A stretch of DNA of 64,000 bases from Cryobacterium sp. PH31-AA6 (GTDB lineage Bacteria > Actinomycetota > Actinomycetes > Actinomycetales > Microbacteriaceae). The position numbers and the translations under genes were made by a program. The notes beneath the pieces were generated by a model. It did not search any database and was not told the origin of the DNA. It was given only the letters and a program-made list of their open reading frames with translations. Below, one piece after another: positions 1 through 9,888 of this stretch (position 1 is the first letter of the stretch; each line of letters opens with the position of its first letter). The stretch is taken from the NCBI RefSeq assembly GCF_030063195.1, contig NZ_JASISS010000012.1:1-64000 (forward strand), read 5' to 3'.

Positions 1-116
1 CTGAACGTGACAAAACAATGTCAGGGCCAGACCGGCCGACGCATCGAGACAAAGACAGCCGAAGCGTCAGACAAGCTCTGAGTCAGACCACCCTGACCCC
101 ACCAACCATCATCACT

Positions 117-184
117 GACAAGCTCGATCACCGGACAAGCTCGATCACCGGACAAGCTCGATCACCGGACAAGCTCGATCCCCG
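117..184. repeat. Tandem 17-bp repeat, four copies
   Basis: Unit GACAAGCTCGATCACCG is repeated four times head to tail. The first three copies are identical and the fourth has one change. The sequence belongs to the CTCGA(C/T)-rich family that recurs between genes of this window (1406, 4988, 16664, 26161, 53959). Confidence 0.9.
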
Positions 185-233
185 GCTCTATCTGAACAAC
201 TGCTGAACGAATCCGCCCAAGGGCGTAACCCAT

Positions 234-263
234 TTGACCGGGCCACCACTGCCGAGTTAGTAT
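234..263 (+). promoter_or_regulatory. Probable promoter of rpsL-rpsG-fusA
   Basis: A -35 box TTGACC (234-239) and a -10 box TAGTAT (258-263) are separated by 18 bp. It is the best sigma70-like pair upstream of rpsL and would give a leader of about 250 nt. This is prediction from sequence only. Confidence 0.5.
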
Positions 264-519
264 TTCGAGGTGTGCGCTTTGTCGTGCGCTTGAGTCATGC
301 CACCGCGATACCGTCGTGCTGCACCTTAGGCGCGCCGATACGGCACGCATACAGGGTTTGCTCTTCGAGCAGCCCCCACGGCATACCCACCTCAACAACC
401 GGAGATTGTTCCGTGCGTGCCGGCGGGTCCAGATGAACTCGGTTCGGCCGGAAACGTGCCCGATTCGAATGCTAACCATCACCACGCTGTCACCGTGCAG
501 CAAAAACAAGGAGTAATTA

Positions 520-894
520 GTGCCCACCATTCAGCAGTTGGTCAGGAAGGGTCGCAGCCCCAAGGTCACCAAGACCAAGGCTCCCGCCCTGAAGTCCAAC
601 CCCCAGCAGCGCGGCGTTTGCACCCGTGTCTACACGACCACCCCGAAGAAGCCGAACTCGGCTCTTCGTAAGGTCGCCCGCGTCAAGCTGTCGAACGGTA
701 CCGAGATCACCGCCTACATCCCCGGCGAGGGTCACAACCTGCAGGAGCACTCGATGGTGCTCGTCCGTGGTGGTCGTGTTAAGGACCTTCCCGGTGTTCG
801 ATACAAGATCGTTCGTGGCGCACTGGACACCCAGGCAGTCAAGAACCGCAAGCAGGCTCGTAGCCGCTACGGCGCCAAGATGGAGAAGAAGTAA
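520..894 (+). CDS. rpsL: 30S ribosomal protein S12
   Basis: S12 sits at the decoding centre of the small subunit and helps monitor codon-anticodon pairing. The 124-residue product is of normal length. The [12 protein letters not shown] segment (about 40-51) and the [12 protein letters not shown] segment (about 84-95) are intact; Lys43 and Lys88, the usual sites of streptomycin-resistance changes, carry the sensitive residues. A GTG start at 520 is preceded by AAGGAG at 508-513. The stop overlaps the rpsG start (TAATG), so the two genes are probably translationally coupled. It is the first gene of the str operon. Confidence 0.98.
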   Translation: MPTIQQLVRKGRSPKVTKTKAPALKSNPQQRGVCTRVYTTTPKKPNSALRKVARVKLSNGTEITAYIPGEGHNLQEHSMVLVRGGRVKDLPGVRYKIVRGALDTQAVKNRKQARSRYGAKMEKK

Positions 895-1364
895 TGCCTC
901 GTAAAGGCCCAGCGCCCAAGCGTCCCGTTATCGCTGACCCGGTATACGGCGCTCCCATCGTCTCCCAGCTCGTCAACAAAATCCTCCTCGACGGCAAAAA
1001 GGGCCTCGCCGAGCGCATCGTTTACGATGCACTCGAAGGCGTCGTTGCCAAGAACGGTGCGGATGCCGTTGTCACGCTGAAGAAGGCGCTCGACAACGTG
1101 CGCCCCACTCTCGAGGTGCGTTCGCGCCGCGTCGGTGGTTCCACCTACCAGGTTCCGGTCGAAGTCAAGCCGCACCGCGCCAACACCCTGGCCCTTCGCT
1201 GGTTGACCAGCTACGCCAAGGCTCGTCGCGAGAAGACCATGACTGAGCGTCTCACCAACGAAATCCTCGACGCGTCCAACGGCCTCGGTGCCGCTGTCAA
1301 GCGCCGCGAAGACACGCACAAGATGGCCGAGGCGAACAAGGCCTTCGCTCACTACCGCTGGTAG
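894..1364 (+). CDS. rpsG: 30S ribosomal protein S7
   Basis: S7 binds the 3' domain of 16S rRNA, nucleates assembly of the subunit head and lines the E site. The product has 156 residues, the standard bacterial length, beginning [10 protein letters not shown] and ending FAHYRW. The ATG overlaps the rpsL stop. The gap to fusA is 161 bp and carries a long palindrome (1406-1452) unusual inside an operon. Confidence 0.98.
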   Translation: MPRKGPAPKRPVIADPVYGAPIVSQLVNKILLDGKKGLAERIVYDALEGVVAKNGADAVVTLKKALDNVRPTLEVRSRRVGGSTYQVPVEVKPHRANTLALRWLTSYAKARREKTMTERLTNEILDASNGLGAAVKRREDTHKMAEANKAFAHYRW

Positions 1365-1405
1365 TCGCGTTCCGGCGGTCGTGCCGGTCGGTAATCGAGT
1401 CGCCT

Positions 1406-1452
1406 CGGTGATCGAGCTTGTCGAGATCAGATCTCGACCGGCTCGATCACCG
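1406..1452. repeat. Palindromic CGAGCTTGTCGAG-type element between rpsG and fusA
   Basis: Positions 1406-1428 pair with 1430-1452 as a 23-bp inverted repeat with one G-T wobble and one mismatch around a single central base. In RNA it would be a long hairpin. It has no U tract, so it is not a standard terminator; it may be an mRNA-processing or stabilising element, or a dispersed REP-like unit. Confidence 0.8.
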
Positions 1453-1525
1453 GGGTCGATCACCGCGGCACGATCATCGGATGCCCTGTTTTGCCCCAAC
1501 CCACAAAAACTTCCGGAGGACCCCC

Positions 1526-3640
1526 GTGGCACTTGACGTGCTCACCGACCTGAGTAAGGTCCGCAACATCGGCATCATGGCTCACATTGATGCTGGCAAG
1601 ACCACCGTCACCGAGCGCATCCTGTTCTACACGGGTGTCAATCACAAGATCGGCGAGACCCACGACGGCGCCTCGACCATGGACTGGATGGCGCAGGAGC
1701 AGGAACGTGGCATCACCATCACGTCTGCCGCGACGACCTGTTTCTGGGCCGAACACCAGATCAACATCATCGACACCCCCGGCCACGTTGACTTCACCGT
1801 TGAGGTGGAGCGTTCGCTCCGCGTGCTCGACGGCGCGGTCGCCGTGTTCGACGGCAAGGAGGGCGTTGAGCCCCAGTCCGAGACCGTCTGGCGTCAGGCC
1901 GACAAGTACGACGTTCCCCGCATCTGCTTCGTCAACAAGATGGACAAGCTCGGCGCGGACTTCTTCTACACCGTCGACACGATCGTCAAGCGCCTCGGCG
2001 CCAAGCCGCTCGTCATCCAGCTGCCGATCGGCGCCGAGAACACCTTCGAAGGTGTTGTCGACCTCGTCGAGATGCGTGCACTGACCTGGCGCGGCGACTC
2101 CAAGGGTGACGTCGAGATGGGCTCCAAGTACGCCATCGAAGAGATCCCGGCCGACCTCGTCGACCAGGCCGCTCAGTACCGCAAGCTGCTCCTCGAGACT
2201 GTCGCCGAAACCGACGACGACCTCATGGAGAAGTACTTCTCCGGCGAAGAGCTCACCGTTGCCGAGATCAAGCACGCGATCCGCAAGCTCACGGTCAACA
2301 GCGAGATCTACCCGGTGCTCTGTGGCTCGGCGTTCAAGAACCGCGGCGTTCAGCCGATGCTCGACGCCGTCATCGACTACCTCCCCACCCCGCTCGACGT
2401 GCCCGCCATTGAGGCGCACGACCCGCGTGACGAGGAGAAGGTCATCATGCGCCACCCGGATGCGACCGAGCCGTTCACGGCTCTCGCGTTCAAGGTTGCC
2501 GTGCACCCGTTCTTCGGTCGTCTGACCTACGTTCGCGTGTACTCCGGTCACCTCGACTCCGGCGCCCAGGTCATCAACTCGACCAAGGGCAAGAAGGAGC
2601 GCATCGGCAAGATCTTCCAGATGCACGCCAACAAGGAGAACCCGGTGGCCTTCGTGACCGCCGGTCACATCTACGCGGTCATCGGCCTCAAGGACACCAC
2701 CACCGGCGACACCCTGTGCGACCCGAACAACCAGGTCGTACTCGAGTCGATGACGTTCCCTGACCCGGTGATCGAGGTTGCGATCGAGCCGAAGACCAAG
2801 CAGGACCAGGAAAAGCTGGGTCTCGCGATCCAGAAGCTGGCCGAAGAAGACCCGACCTTCCGCACCGAGCAGAACCAGGAAACTGGTCAGACGGTCATCA
2901 AGGGAATGGGCGAACTGCACCTGGACATCCTCGTCGACCGGATGCGGCGTGAATTCAACGTCGAAGCCAACGTCGGCAAGCCCCAGGTTGCATACCGCGA
3001 GACCATCCGCAGGGCGGTCGAGCGTCACGACTACACGCACAAGAAGCAGACCGGTGGATCCGGGCAGTTCGCGAAGATTCAGATCGCGATCGAGCCGCTC
3101 GAGATCACGGCCGATAAGAGCTACGAGTTCGTAAACAAGGTCACGGGTGGCCGCATCCCCAGGGAATACATCCCCTCGGTGGACGCAGGAATCCAGGACG
3201 CGCTGCACGTTGGCGTCCTGGCCGGGTACCCGATGGTTGGCGTCAAGGCAAGTCTGCTTGACGGCGCCGCACACGACGTCGACTCCTCGGAGATGGCGTT
3301 CAAGATTGCCGGATCGATGGGCTTCAAGGAAGCCGTTCGTAAGGCAGACCCGGTTCTGCTCGAGCCGTTGATGAGTGTCGAAGTACGCACCCCTGAGGAA
3401 TACATGGGTGACGTAATCGGCGACCTCAACTCGCGCCGCGGTCAGATCCAAACCATGGAGGACGCAAGCGGTGTGAAGGTAATTCGCGCCCATGTTCCAC
3501 TCTCGGAGATGTTCGGCTACATCGGCGACCTGAGGTCCAAGACCTCCGGCCGCGCCGTGTACTCGATGACTTTCGAGAGCTATGCGGAGGTCCCCAAGGC
3601 TGTAGCCGAAGAGATCATCCAGAAGAACAAGGGCGAATAG
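1526..3640 (+). CDS. fusA: Translation elongation factor G
   Basis: EF-G is the GTPase that moves tRNA and mRNA through the ribosome and acts with RRF in recycling. The 704-residue product shows the G1 motif AHIDAGKTT (19-27), DTPGH (83-87) and NKMD (137-140), followed by the usual domains II-V; the whole length is colinear with the family. The open frame extends upstream, but the GTG at 1526 is preceded by GGAGGA (1515-1520) and gives the canonical N-terminus, so I chose it. It is third in the str operon. Confidence 0.97.
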   Translation: MALDVLTDLSKVRNIGIMAHIDAGKTTVTERILFYTGVNHKIGETHDGASTMDWMAQEQERGITITSAATTCFWAEHQINIIDTPGHVDFTVEVERSLRVLDGAVAVFDGKEGVEPQSETVWRQADKYDVPRICFVNKMDKLGADFFYTVDTIVKRLGAKPLVIQLPIGAENTFEGVVDLVEMRALTWRGDSKGDVEMGSKYAIEEIPADLVDQAAQYRKLLLETVAETDDDLMEKYFSGEELTVAEIKHAIRKLTVNSEIYPVLCGSAFKNRGVQPMLDAVIDYLPTPLDVPAIEAHDPRDEEKVIMRHPDATEPFTALAFKVAVHPFFGRLTYVRVYSGHLDSGAQVINSTKGKKERIGKIFQMHANKENPVAFVTAGHIYAVIGLKDTTTGDTLCDPNNQVVLESMTFPDPVIEVAIEPKTKQDQEKLGLAIQKLAEEDPTFRTEQNQETGQTVIKGMGELHLDILVDRMRREFNVEANVGKPQVAYRETIRRAVERHDYTHKKQTGGSGQFAKIQIAIEPLEITADKSYEFVNKVTGGRIPREYIPSVDAGIQDALHVGVLAGYPMVGVKASLLDGAAHDVDSSEMAFKIAGSMGFKEAVRKADPVLLEPLMSVEVRTPEEYMGDVIGDLNSRRGQIQTMEDASGVKVIRAHVPLSEMFGYIGDLRSKTSGRAVYSMTFESYAEVPKAVAEEIIQKNKGE

Positions 3641-3710
3641 CCTGGGGCCTTCGGGCCCAAATCGCTTAGGCCTCCCGGCCCGAGTAGCATAAGTACACAA
3701 ATCCAGCAGG

Positions 3711-3740
3711 TTCACCGGCCGCAAACCAGCGGTCGGTGAA
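3711..3740 (+). promoter_or_regulatory. Strong leader hairpin upstream of tuf
   Basis: TTCACCGGCCGC (3711-3722) pairs with GCGGTCGGTGAA (3729-3740) as a 12-bp stem with one G-U pair and a 6-nt loop. It ends about a dozen bases before the tuf ribosome-binding site and has no U tract, so an mRNA-stability or translational role is more likely than termination. The role is unproven. Confidence 0.65.
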
Positions 3741-3766
3741 GCCGAGAGTCCTGAGGAGGACCCACA

Positions 3767-4960
3767 GTGGCCAAGGCCAAGTTCGAGCGGACCAAGCCGC
3801 ACGTAAACATCGGAACGATCGGTCACGTTGACCACGGAAAGACCACGCTGACTGCAGCGATCTCCAAGGTCCTGGCCGACACGTTCCCGTCCAAGACGAA
3901 CGTTCAGCGCGACTTCGCGTCGATCGACTCGGCTCCGGAAGAACGCCAGCGCGGCATCACGATCAACATCTCGCATGTTGAGTACGAGACCGAAAAGCGT
4001 CACTATGCGCACGTTGACGCACCGGGCCACGCTGACTACATCAAGAACATGATCACCGGTGCCGCACAGATGGACGGCGCGATCCTCGTGGTTGCCGCTA
4101 CCGACGGCCCGATGGCTCAGACCCGTGAGCACGTTCTGCTCGCGAAGCAGGTCGGCGTGCCGTCCCTGCTCGTCGCGCTGAACAAGTCCGACATGGTTGA
4201 AGACGAAGAGATCCTTGAGCTCGTTGAGCTCGAGGTTCGCGAACTCCTCACCGCGCAGGGCTTCGACGGCGACAACGCTCCCGTCGTTCGCGTGTCCGCA
4301 CTCAAGGCTCTGGAAGGCGACCCGAAGTGGGTCGGCAACATCCTCGAGCTGATGACCGCTGTCGACGAGTACTTCCCGGAGCCCGTCCGCGACAAGGACA
4401 AGCCCTTCCTGATGCCGATCGAGGACGTCTTCACGATCACCGGTCGTGGAACCGTTGTCACCGGCCGCGCCGAGCGTGGAACCCTCAAGATCAACTCCGA
4501 GGTCGAGGTTGTCGGCATCCGCCCGACCATCAAGACCACGGTCACTGGTATCGAGATGTTCCACAAGCAGCTCGACGAGGCATGGGCCGGCGAGAACTGT
4601 GGTCTTCTTCTTCGTGGCACCAAGCGCGAAGACGTCGAGCGCGGCCAGGTTGTCGTCAAGCCGGGTTCGGTCACGCCGCACACCGACTTCGAGGGCACCG
4701 CGTACATCCTGTCAAAGGAAGAGGGCGGCCGTCACAACCCGTTCTACGCGAACTACCGCCCGCAGTTCTACTTCCGCACCACCGACGTCACCGGCGTCAT
4801 CACGCTGCCCGAGGGCACCGAGATGGTCATGCCCGGCGACACCACCGACATGATTGTCGCGCTGATTCAGCCGATCGCCATGGAAGAGGGCCTCGGCTTC
4901 GCTATTCGTGAAGGTGGCCGCACCGTCGGCGCCGGAACCGTGACGAAGATCATCAAGTAA
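3767..4960 (+). CDS. tuf: Translation elongation factor Tu
   Basis: EF-Tu carries aminoacyl-tRNA to the ribosomal A site in a GTP-dependent manner. The 397-residue product has GHVDHGKT (19-26), DAPGH (84-88) and NKSD (139-142), then the two beta-barrel domains, with the typical C-terminus [17 protein letters not shown]. The GTG start at 3767 follows GAGGAGGA. A 126-bp gap with a hairpin separates it from fusA, which leaves room for an additional promoter. A UUCG-loop terminator lies downstream. Confidence 0.98.
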   Translation: MAKAKFERTKPHVNIGTIGHVDHGKTTLTAAISKVLADTFPSKTNVQRDFASIDSAPEERQRGITINISHVEYETEKRHYAHVDAPGHADYIKNMITGAAQMDGAILVVAATDGPMAQTREHVLLAKQVGVPSLLVALNKSDMVEDEEILELVELEVRELLTAQGFDGDNAPVVRVSALKALEGDPKWVGNILELMTAVDEYFPEPVRDKDKPFLMPIEDVFTITGRGTVVTGRAERGTLKINSEVEVVGIRPTIKTTVTGIEMFHKQLDEAWAGENCGLLLRGTKREDVERGQVVVKPGSVTPHTDFEGTAYILSKEEGGRHNPFYANYRPQFYFRTTDVTGVITLPEGTEMVMPGDTTDMIVALIQPIAMEEGLGFAIREGGRTVGAGTVTKIIK

Positions 4961-5027
4961 CACCCTTTCGCAACCCGGTCACTTCGGTGATCGACGGTCA
5001 CCCCGGTGATCGAGCTTGTCGAGATCA

Positions 5028-5059
5028 GGGGCCAGTCCTTCGGGGCTGGCCCCTTTTTT
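5028..5059 (+). terminator. Intrinsic terminator of the str operon
   Basis: GGGGCCAGTCC pairs with GGGCTGGCCCC around a TTCG tetraloop (11-bp stem with one G-U), immediately followed by six T (5054-5059). It is a textbook intrinsic terminator 67 bp after tuf. Confidence 0.92.
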
Positions 5060-5060
5060 C

Positions 5061-5105
5061 GTGCCCGAGCCCCCGGTGCCCGAGCCCTCGGTGCCCGAGC
5101 CCCCG
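5061..5105. repeat. Tandem 15-bp repeat, three copies
   Basis: Unit GTGCCCGAGCCCCCG occurs three times head to tail (middle copy with one change), directly after the tuf terminator. It is followed by another CGAGCTTGTCGAG-type motif at about 5106-5126. No coding potential was recognised. Confidence 0.85.
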
Positions 5106-5164
5106 GTGATCGAGCTTGTCGAGATCCCCCCGCCCCTCACACCGCCCCACGCCCTCAATATTCC

Positions 5165-5193
5165 TTGCGCTCCCCACCCGACTCCTCTACTTT
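5165..5193 (+). promoter_or_regulatory. Possible promoter of the small antitoxin-like gene
   Basis: TTGCGC (5165-5170) and TACTTT (5188-5193) are separated by 17 bp and lie about 40 bp before the start codon at 5235. Sequence match only. Confidence 0.4.
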
Positions 5194-5234
5194 GATTTCG
5201 ACAGCATTGACGCTGCCCGGATAGGAAGCACACC

Positions 5235-5444
5235 ATGGGATTCGAAGACATCACCAAGAAGGCACAAGACTTCCTGGGCGACGACAAGGTCAAAGACGCA
5301 CTGAAGAGCGAGCAGGCCGAGGACATCAGCGACAAGCTCCTCGGAGGAGTCGCCGATGCGGCGAACAAGGTCACCGGCGGCAAGTTCGAAGATCAGATCG
5401 AGGGCGCCCGCGCCTCCGCAGACGACAAGATCGGCAGCGACTAA
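5235..5444 (+). CDS. Rv0909/MT0933-type small antitoxin-like protein
   Basis: This acidic, helical 69-residue protein (MGFEDITKKAQDFLGDDKVK...) matches my recollection of the Rv0909/MT0933 antitoxin family of actinobacteria, in which lysine- and aspartate-rich amphipathic segments follow an N-terminal GFDD/GFED motif. AGGAA precedes the ATG at a good distance. No toxin gene adjoins it: the next gene downstream is the frameshifted AbiEi-like gene. Many members of the family are solitary, so a role as antitoxin is inferred from the family name and is not shown here. Confidence 0.7.
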   Translation: MGFEDITKKAQDFLGDDKVKDALKSEQAEDISDKLLGGVADAANKVTGGKFEDQIEGARASADDKIGSD

Positions 5445-5477
5445 GACCAATCGGTCCCGCTGACCCGCGCGGGTCCT

Positions 5478-5517
5478 GCGCCGCCCCGCGGGTGGCGCAC
5501 CACCCGCGGGGCGGCGC
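5478..5517 (+). terminator. U-less hairpin terminator candidate
   Basis: A perfect 18-bp inverted repeat (5478-5495 with 5500-5517) has a CGCA loop and is almost entirely G+C. It begins 33 bp after the antitoxin-like gene. It has no T tract, as is common for actinobacterial hairpin-only terminators. Confidence 0.6.
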
Positions 5518-5653
5518 GACCCCCGCGCGCTGGCGCCCGGGCAACTGGATAGGTCCCCAGCGGAGTTCCTCCCCGCCGGGAGCGCGGGGGGATTCCCGCA
5601 CAGATCGTTGGCCCGCCGACCGGTGTGCGCATCCGGCGGGCAGGGTTTCCCGC

Positions 5654-6633
5654 ATGGAACCCGCAATCCGAACAGATCAGGAACCGAGCGGCCTGCTGCT
5701 CTCGACCGACTACCGCGGCGCATTCGGCGCTGATCTTCGGTTGCGGCGAGGGGCCGAGCAGGGCCTGTTGCACCGTGTCTCTCGGGGAGCGTACGTCGAG
5801 GCGGCAAGGTGGACTGCTCTCGACGCCGGCGGTCGCTACGCCCTCGTGGTGCACGCCGCAGCGGCGGCCCGTCGCACCGAACTGGCGCTCTCTCATCAAT
5901 CCGCGGCGGTTCTGTGGGCCTCCCACTCCTTGAGGCCTGGCCGCGCGAGGTGCATTTTCTCGTCGAGCGCGCTTCCGGTGGCCGCTCAGACCCCGGCGTC
6001 CGCAAGCACGCGGTGCGGTTGGACCCGCGCGACATCACGACGCGGCACGGTGTGCTGTGCACCACAGTGGTGAGAACCGTCGTCGACCTGGCCGGGACGC
6101 TGGACCTGAAGTCGGCCGTCGCGGTGGCGGACCGGGCTCTGGCGGTCGACAGGTCCGGTCGCGCGCCGACGCTCGCGACCCGGGCCGATCTGCTCGAGCA
6201 GTGGGAGCGGATGCTGCCCTTCCGGGGCTCGGTGCGCGCTCGCGCGGTGATCGACTTCGCAAGTCATCTCTCGGGATCTCCGGGCGAATCGGGTAGTCGT
6301 GTGAACATCGCCCTCAGCGGTTTCCCGGAGCCGATCCTGCAGCATCCGTTCGTTGTCGACGGGAAACTCGTCTTCGTGGACTTCTTCTGGATCGAGGAGG
6401 AGAGTGTGGGCGAGGCAGACGGCAAGGTGAAGTACTTCGACCCGGTGATGCTGGCCGGCCGTACGGCGGCCGACGTCGTCTACGAGGAGAAGCGCCGGGA
6501 GGATGGCGTGCGGCGCCAGGTGCGCGGATTCACCCGGTGGGACTTCCCGGTCGCGATGAGCCAGGCACGCCTGCGCGCCCGGCTGCTCCAGCTGGGGCTT
6601 CCGATTCGGCGCCCGCGGTTGCGCGCGTCCTGA
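5654..6633 (+). pseudogene. AbiEi/endonuclease-like protein gene, broken by a one-base frameshift
   Basis: Codons from the ATG at 5654 read well through SHQSAAVLW (to about 5918), after which homology continues one frame back as GLPLLEAWPREV and runs to 6633. Restoring one base in TGTGGGCC near 5918 would give 326 residues. The intact relative at 58397-59380 has 327 residues with SHHSAAAIWGLP at the same place and a matching C-terminus (VFVDFFW, EADGKVKY, EEKRRED versus AFVDFFW, EFDGFGKY, DEKRRED). The family appears to combine an AbiEi-like N-terminal part with a C-terminal restriction-endonuclease-like (VSR/DUF559-type) fold; that assignment is inference. A sequencing error cannot be excluded. 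Confidence 0.75.
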
Positions 6634-7080
6634 TGCGCGGGAGACGCGAGGAGCCGCGGAATGACGCGGAACGCGCGACACGCCGACCGCGACACGCCCG
6701 GGTTGCACAATGACCCAATCCTGTGGCAGACTCTTCTAGTTCAACACTTTCGACTGCCGCGCTGCACGCGGTGTCGGGATCACTGCCAGGCAGTGCATAG
6801 CTGGTGTCGTGCGTGGTAACACGCCGGGATACGCAGCTAGGCCGCGGGTAGCAGAACAGAGCTCAAACCAACATCCGGGATTTCTTGGGTAAAACCATGC
6901 CTTCCCCCACGCGCAGGCGTGGAGCGGGAGTTGGCACGGTTCGAAGTGGTGCGGCCCAGCGGCTGCGGCGCGATGAATCGAAATTGACAGATGAACAGTG
7001 GTGCGACAGCAGCAGTGCTACTACGGCGTCCAATGCAGCCTTCGGGATGTACGAAGCCTTGACAAGAAAGAGAGTTCGAC
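6634..7080 (+). other. Long gene-free leader region of the S10 operon
   Basis: No convincing gene is seen in these 447 bp; one 75-codon frame at 6885-7112 overlaps rpsJ and lacks support. A promoter candidate at 6703-6732 would give a leader of about 340 nt. Visible hairpins are CACTGCC/GGCAGTG at 6781-6795, a nested one with AGCTG/CAGCT (6799-6803, 6834-6838) enclosing GCGTG-GTAA-CACGC (6811-6824), and CCACGC-GCAG-GCGTGG at 6907-6922. Autoregulation by a ribosomal protein is plausible from general knowledge but unproven. Confidence 0.6.
6703..6732 (+). promoter_or_regulatory. Candidate promoter of the S10-spc operon
   Basis: TTGCAC (6703-6708) and CAGACT (6727-6732) are 18 bp apart. The -10 match is weak, but this is the best pair in the long region ahead of rpsJ. 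Confidence 0.4.
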
Positions 7081-7389
7081 ATGGCGGGACAGAAAATCCG
7101 CATTCGACTTAAGTCGTATGACCACGAGGTCATCGACATCTCGGCGCGCAAGATCGTCGACACCGTGACCCGTGCGGGCGCGACCGTCGTCGGCCCCGTG
7201 CCGCTTCCGACCGAGAAGAACGTGGTGTGTGTCATCCGTTCCCCTCACAAGTACAAGGACAGCCGGGAGCACTTTGAAATGCGCACCCACAAGCGTCTGA
7301 TCGACATCATTGACCCGACCCCGAAGGCTGTCGACTCGCTCATGCGTCTCGACCTTCCGGCCGACGTCAACATCGAGATCAAGCTCTAG
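7081..7389 (+). CDS. rpsJ: 30S ribosomal protein S10
   Basis: S10 belongs to the 30S head and is also the NusE partner of NusB in transcription antitermination. The 102-residue product is full length, from [19 protein letters not shown] to a C-terminus of [11 protein letters not shown], with the conserved KRLIDI segment near residues 70-75. AAGAAAGAGAG precedes the ATG. It is the first gene of the ribosomal protein run that continues, almost without gaps, to secY. Confidence 0.98.
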   Translation: MAGQKIRIRLKSYDHEVIDISARKIVDTVTRAGATVVGPVPLPTEKNVVCVIRSPHKYKDSREHFEMRTHKRLIDIIDPTPKAVDSLMRLDLPADVNIEIKL

Positions 7390-7397
7390 GGCCCGCG

Positions 7398-8057
7398 ATG
7401 TCTTACGCAGATACCAAGACCACCAAGGGTCTCCTCGGCAAGAAGCTCGGCATGACCCAGGTATGGGACGAGAACAACAAGCTCGTACCCGTCACCGTCA
7501 TCGAGATCTCGCCCAACGTTGTCACCCAGATCCGCAGCAAGGAGATCGACGGTTACACCGGCGTTCAGATCGCTGCTGGGGCCATCGACCCGCGCAAGGT
7601 CAACAAGCCTTCCGCCGGACACTTCGAAAAGGCAGGCGTCACGCCTCGCCGTCACCTCACCGAGCTCCGCACCGCGGATGCCGCTGACTACACCCTGGGC
7701 CAGGAACTCACCGTTGACGGTGTCTTCGCTGCCGGCACCAAGGTCGACGTCATGGGCACCAGCAAGGGTAAGGGTTTCGCCGGTGTTATGAAGCGTCACA
7801 ACTTCAAGGGTGTTTCCTCCTCGCACGGTTCACACCGTAACCACCGCAAGCCCGGTTCCATCGGTGCTTCCTCGACCCCGAGCCGTGTCTTCAAGGGCAT
7901 GCGCATGGCCGGTCGTATGGGTGGCGAGCGCGTCACCGTGCTGAACCTCAAGGTTCACGCTGTTGATGCCGAGAAGGGCCTCCTGCTGGTCAAGGGTGCC
8001 GTTCCCGGCGCCAAGGGCCGCCTCGTATTCGTCCGCAACGCAGTGAAGGGAGCCTAG
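7398..8057 (+). CDS. rplC: 50S ribosomal protein L3
   Basis: L3 is an early-assembly protein that reaches toward the peptidyl-transferase centre. The product has 219 residues, with [14 protein letters not shown] near the N-terminus and the extended [16 protein letters not shown] loop about residues 136-151. There is little Shine-Dalgarno match before the ATG, and the gene begins 8 bp after rpsJ, so translational coupling is likely. Confidence 0.97.
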   Translation: MSYADTKTTKGLLGKKLGMTQVWDENNKLVPVTVIEISPNVVTQIRSKEIDGYTGVQIAAGAIDPRKVNKPSAGHFEKAGVTPRRHLTELRTADAADYTLGQELTVDGVFAAGTKVDVMGTSKGKGFAGVMKRHNFKGVSSSHGSHRNHRKPGSIGASSTPSRVFKGMRMAGRMGGERVTVLNLKVHAVDAEKGLLLVKGAVPGAKGRLVFVRNAVKGA

Positions 8058-8061
8058 TCGT

Positions 8062-8712
8062 ATGACTACCTCACTCGATCTCATCGACGCCAAGGGCAAG
8101 AAGGCCGGCTCCGTTGAGCTGCCCGCCGAGATCTTTGACGTTCAGACCAACATCCCGCTGATCCACCAGGTCGTCGTCGCGCAGCTCGCTGCCGCACGCC
8201 AGGGCACTCACAAGACCAAGCGTCGTGGTGAAGTTTCCGGTGCCGGCCGCAAGCCGTTCAAGCAGAAGGGAACCGGTCGCGCTCGTCAGGGCTCGATCCG
8301 CGCCCCTCAGATGACCGGTGGTGGCATCGTCCACGGACCGACCCCGCGCAACTACGAGCAGCGCACCCCGAAAAAGATGATCGCGGCAGCACTGCGCGGA
8401 TCGCTTTCGGACCGCGCCCGTGGCGACCGCCTGCACGTCGTGACGGCACTGTTCAGCGCCGAGACGCCCAGCACCAAGGGCGCCATCGAACTGCTCAGCC
8501 AGATCGCCAGCAGCAAGCACGTGCTGGTTGTCCTGGAACGCACGGACGAAATGACGCTCCGCAGCATCCGCAACCTGCCGACGGTGCACGTTCTGCCGTG
8601 GGACCAGCTGAATGCCTATGACGTGCTCGTCAGCGACGACATCGTCTTCACCAAGGGCGCGTTCGACGCGTTCGTGGAGAGCAAGACCAAGAAGGAAGAG
8701 GTGTCCGCATAA
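8062..8712 (+). CDS. rplD: 50S ribosomal protein L4
   Basis: L4 lines the nascent-peptide exit tunnel; in gammaproteobacteria it also represses its own operon, which has not been shown here. The 216-residue product contains the tunnel-loop segment [20 protein letters not shown] (about 54-73) intact. The stop overlaps the ATG of rplW (TAATG). Confidence 0.97.
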   Translation: MTTSLDLIDAKGKKAGSVELPAEIFDVQTNIPLIHQVVVAQLAAARQGTHKTKRRGEVSGAGRKPFKQKGTGRARQGSIRAPQMTGGGIVHGPTPRNYEQRTPKKMIAAALRGSLSDRARGDRLHVVTALFSAETPSTKGAIELLSQIASSKHVLVVLERTDEMTLRSIRNLPTVHVLPWDQLNAYDVLVSDDIVFTKGAFDAFVESKTKKEEVSA

Positions 8713-9014
8713 TGGCTACCCCGCTCAACAAGGACCCCCGCGACATCATCATCGCTCCGGTCGTCTCTGAAAAGAGCTACGGCCTGATCGATGAGGGTAA
8801 GTACACCTTCATCGTGGACCCGCGTTCCAACAAGACCGAAATCAAGCTCGCGATCGAGAAGATCTTCAAGGTAGAGGTCGCTTCGATCAACACCATGAAC
8901 CGCATCGGCAAGACTCGTCGCACGAAGTTCGGTCAGGGAAAGCGCAAGGACACCAAGCGTGCCATCGTCACGCTCAAGTCCGGTTCCATTGACATCTTCA
9001 CGGCCGTCGGCTAA
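8712..9014 (+). CDS. rplW: 50S ribosomal protein L23
   Basis: L23 sits at the tunnel exit, where signal recognition particle and trigger factor dock. The product has 100 residues with [13 protein letters not shown] near the N-terminus and the basic [21 protein letters not shown] loop about 63-83. It overlaps the rplD stop and lies 25 bp before rplB. Confidence 0.97.
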   Translation: MATPLNKDPRDIIIAPVVSEKSYGLIDEGKYTFIVDPRSNKTEIKLAIEKIFKVEVASINTMNRIGKTRRTKFGQGKRKDTKRAIVTLKSGSIDIFTAVG

Positions 9015-9039
9015 GCGGCGCGGACTAGAGGAATAAGAA

Positions 9040-9879
9040 ATGGCTATTCGTAAGTTCAAGCCCACGACTCCTGGTCGTCGCGGTTCATCTGTTGCAGACT
9101 TCGCAGAGATCACCCGTTCGACCCCGGAGAAGTCCCTGCTTCGCCCCCTGTCCAAGACCGGTGGCCGTAACAACCAGGGTCGCATCACCACTCGTCACAT
9201 CGGTGGTGGACACAAGCGCCAGTACCGTCTGATCGACTTCCGTCGTAACGACAAGGATGGCGTCAACGCCAAGGTCGCTCACATCGAGTACGACCCCAAC
9301 CGCACGGCGCGCATCGCGCTCCTGCACTTCCTTGATGGTTCCAAGCGCTACATCATCGCCCCGAACAAGCTGAACCAGGGCGACATCGTAGAGTCGGGCG
9401 CCGGCGCTGACATCAAGCCCGGCAACAACCTGCCGCTGAAGAACATCCCCACCGGTACCATCATTCACGCGGTCGAGCTGCGTCCGGGCGGTGGCGCCAA
9501 GATGGCCCGCTCCGCCGGATCGTCTGTTCGTCTCGTCGCGAAGGACGGCATCTACGCCCAGCTGCGCCTGCCGTCCGGAGAAATCCGCAACGTCGACGCC
9601 CGCTGCCGCGCCACGATCGGTGAGGTCGGCAACGCCGAGCAGTCGAACATCAACTGGGGCAAGGCCGGCCGCATGCGCTGGAAAGGCGTTCGCCCGACCG
9701 TTCGTGGTGTAGCCATGAACCCGGTCGACCACCCGCACGGTGGTGGTGAGGGTAAGACGTCCGGTGGACGTCACCCCGTCAGCCCCTGGGGCCAGAAGGA
9801 AGGGCGCACCCGCCACCCGAACAAGGAAAGCGACAAGCTCATCGTTCGTCGCCGTACCGTCGGCAAGAAGCGTAAGTAG
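9040..9879 (+). CDS. rplB: 50S ribosomal protein L2
   Basis: L2 is among the most conserved 50S proteins and is needed for subunit joining and peptidyl transfer. The 279-residue product carries the conserved [13 protein letters not shown] segment (about 226-238) containing the key histidine, and the C-terminal [17 protein letters not shown] lies before the ATG. It follows rplW and is 9 bp from rpsS. Confidence 0.98.
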   Translation: MAIRKFKPTTPGRRGSSVADFAEITRSTPEKSLLRPLSKTGGRNNQGRITTRHIGGGHKRQYRLIDFRRNDKDGVNAKVAHIEYDPNRTARIALLHFLDGSKRYIIAPNKLNQGDIVESGAGADIKPGNNLPLKNIPTGTIIHAVELRPGGGAKMARSAGSSVRLVAKDGIYAQLRLPSGEIRNVDARCRATIGEVGNAEQSNINWGKAGRMRWKGVRPTVRGVAMNPVDHPHGGGEGKTSGGRHPVSPWGQKEGRTRHPNKESDKLIVRRRTVGKKRK

Positions 9880-9888
9880 GAGTAGACG

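Larger units (their letters stand above)
1..519. other. Gene-free region upstream of the str operon
   Basis: No open reading frame here has a convincing ribosome-binding site or a recognisable product. The region holds a 17-bp tandem repeat (117-184), a sigma70-like promoter (234-263) and then about 250 nt that would be the 5' leader of the rpsL mRNA. I could not define a conserved leader structure in it by eye. Confidence 0.6.

Noticed and set aside
117..184. CRISPR array
   Set aside because: Units are directly adjacent with no unique spacers. The same applies to the arrays at 5061, 26161 and 53959.
1460..4681. A 1073-codon open frame antisense to fusA and tuf
   Set aside because: It mirrors fusA and tuf exactly, has no family signature, and is explained by GC-rich third positions.
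6885..7112. A 75-codon gene ahead of rpsJ
   Set aside because: It overlaps rpsJ in another frame, lacks a ribosome-binding site and resembles no family I know.
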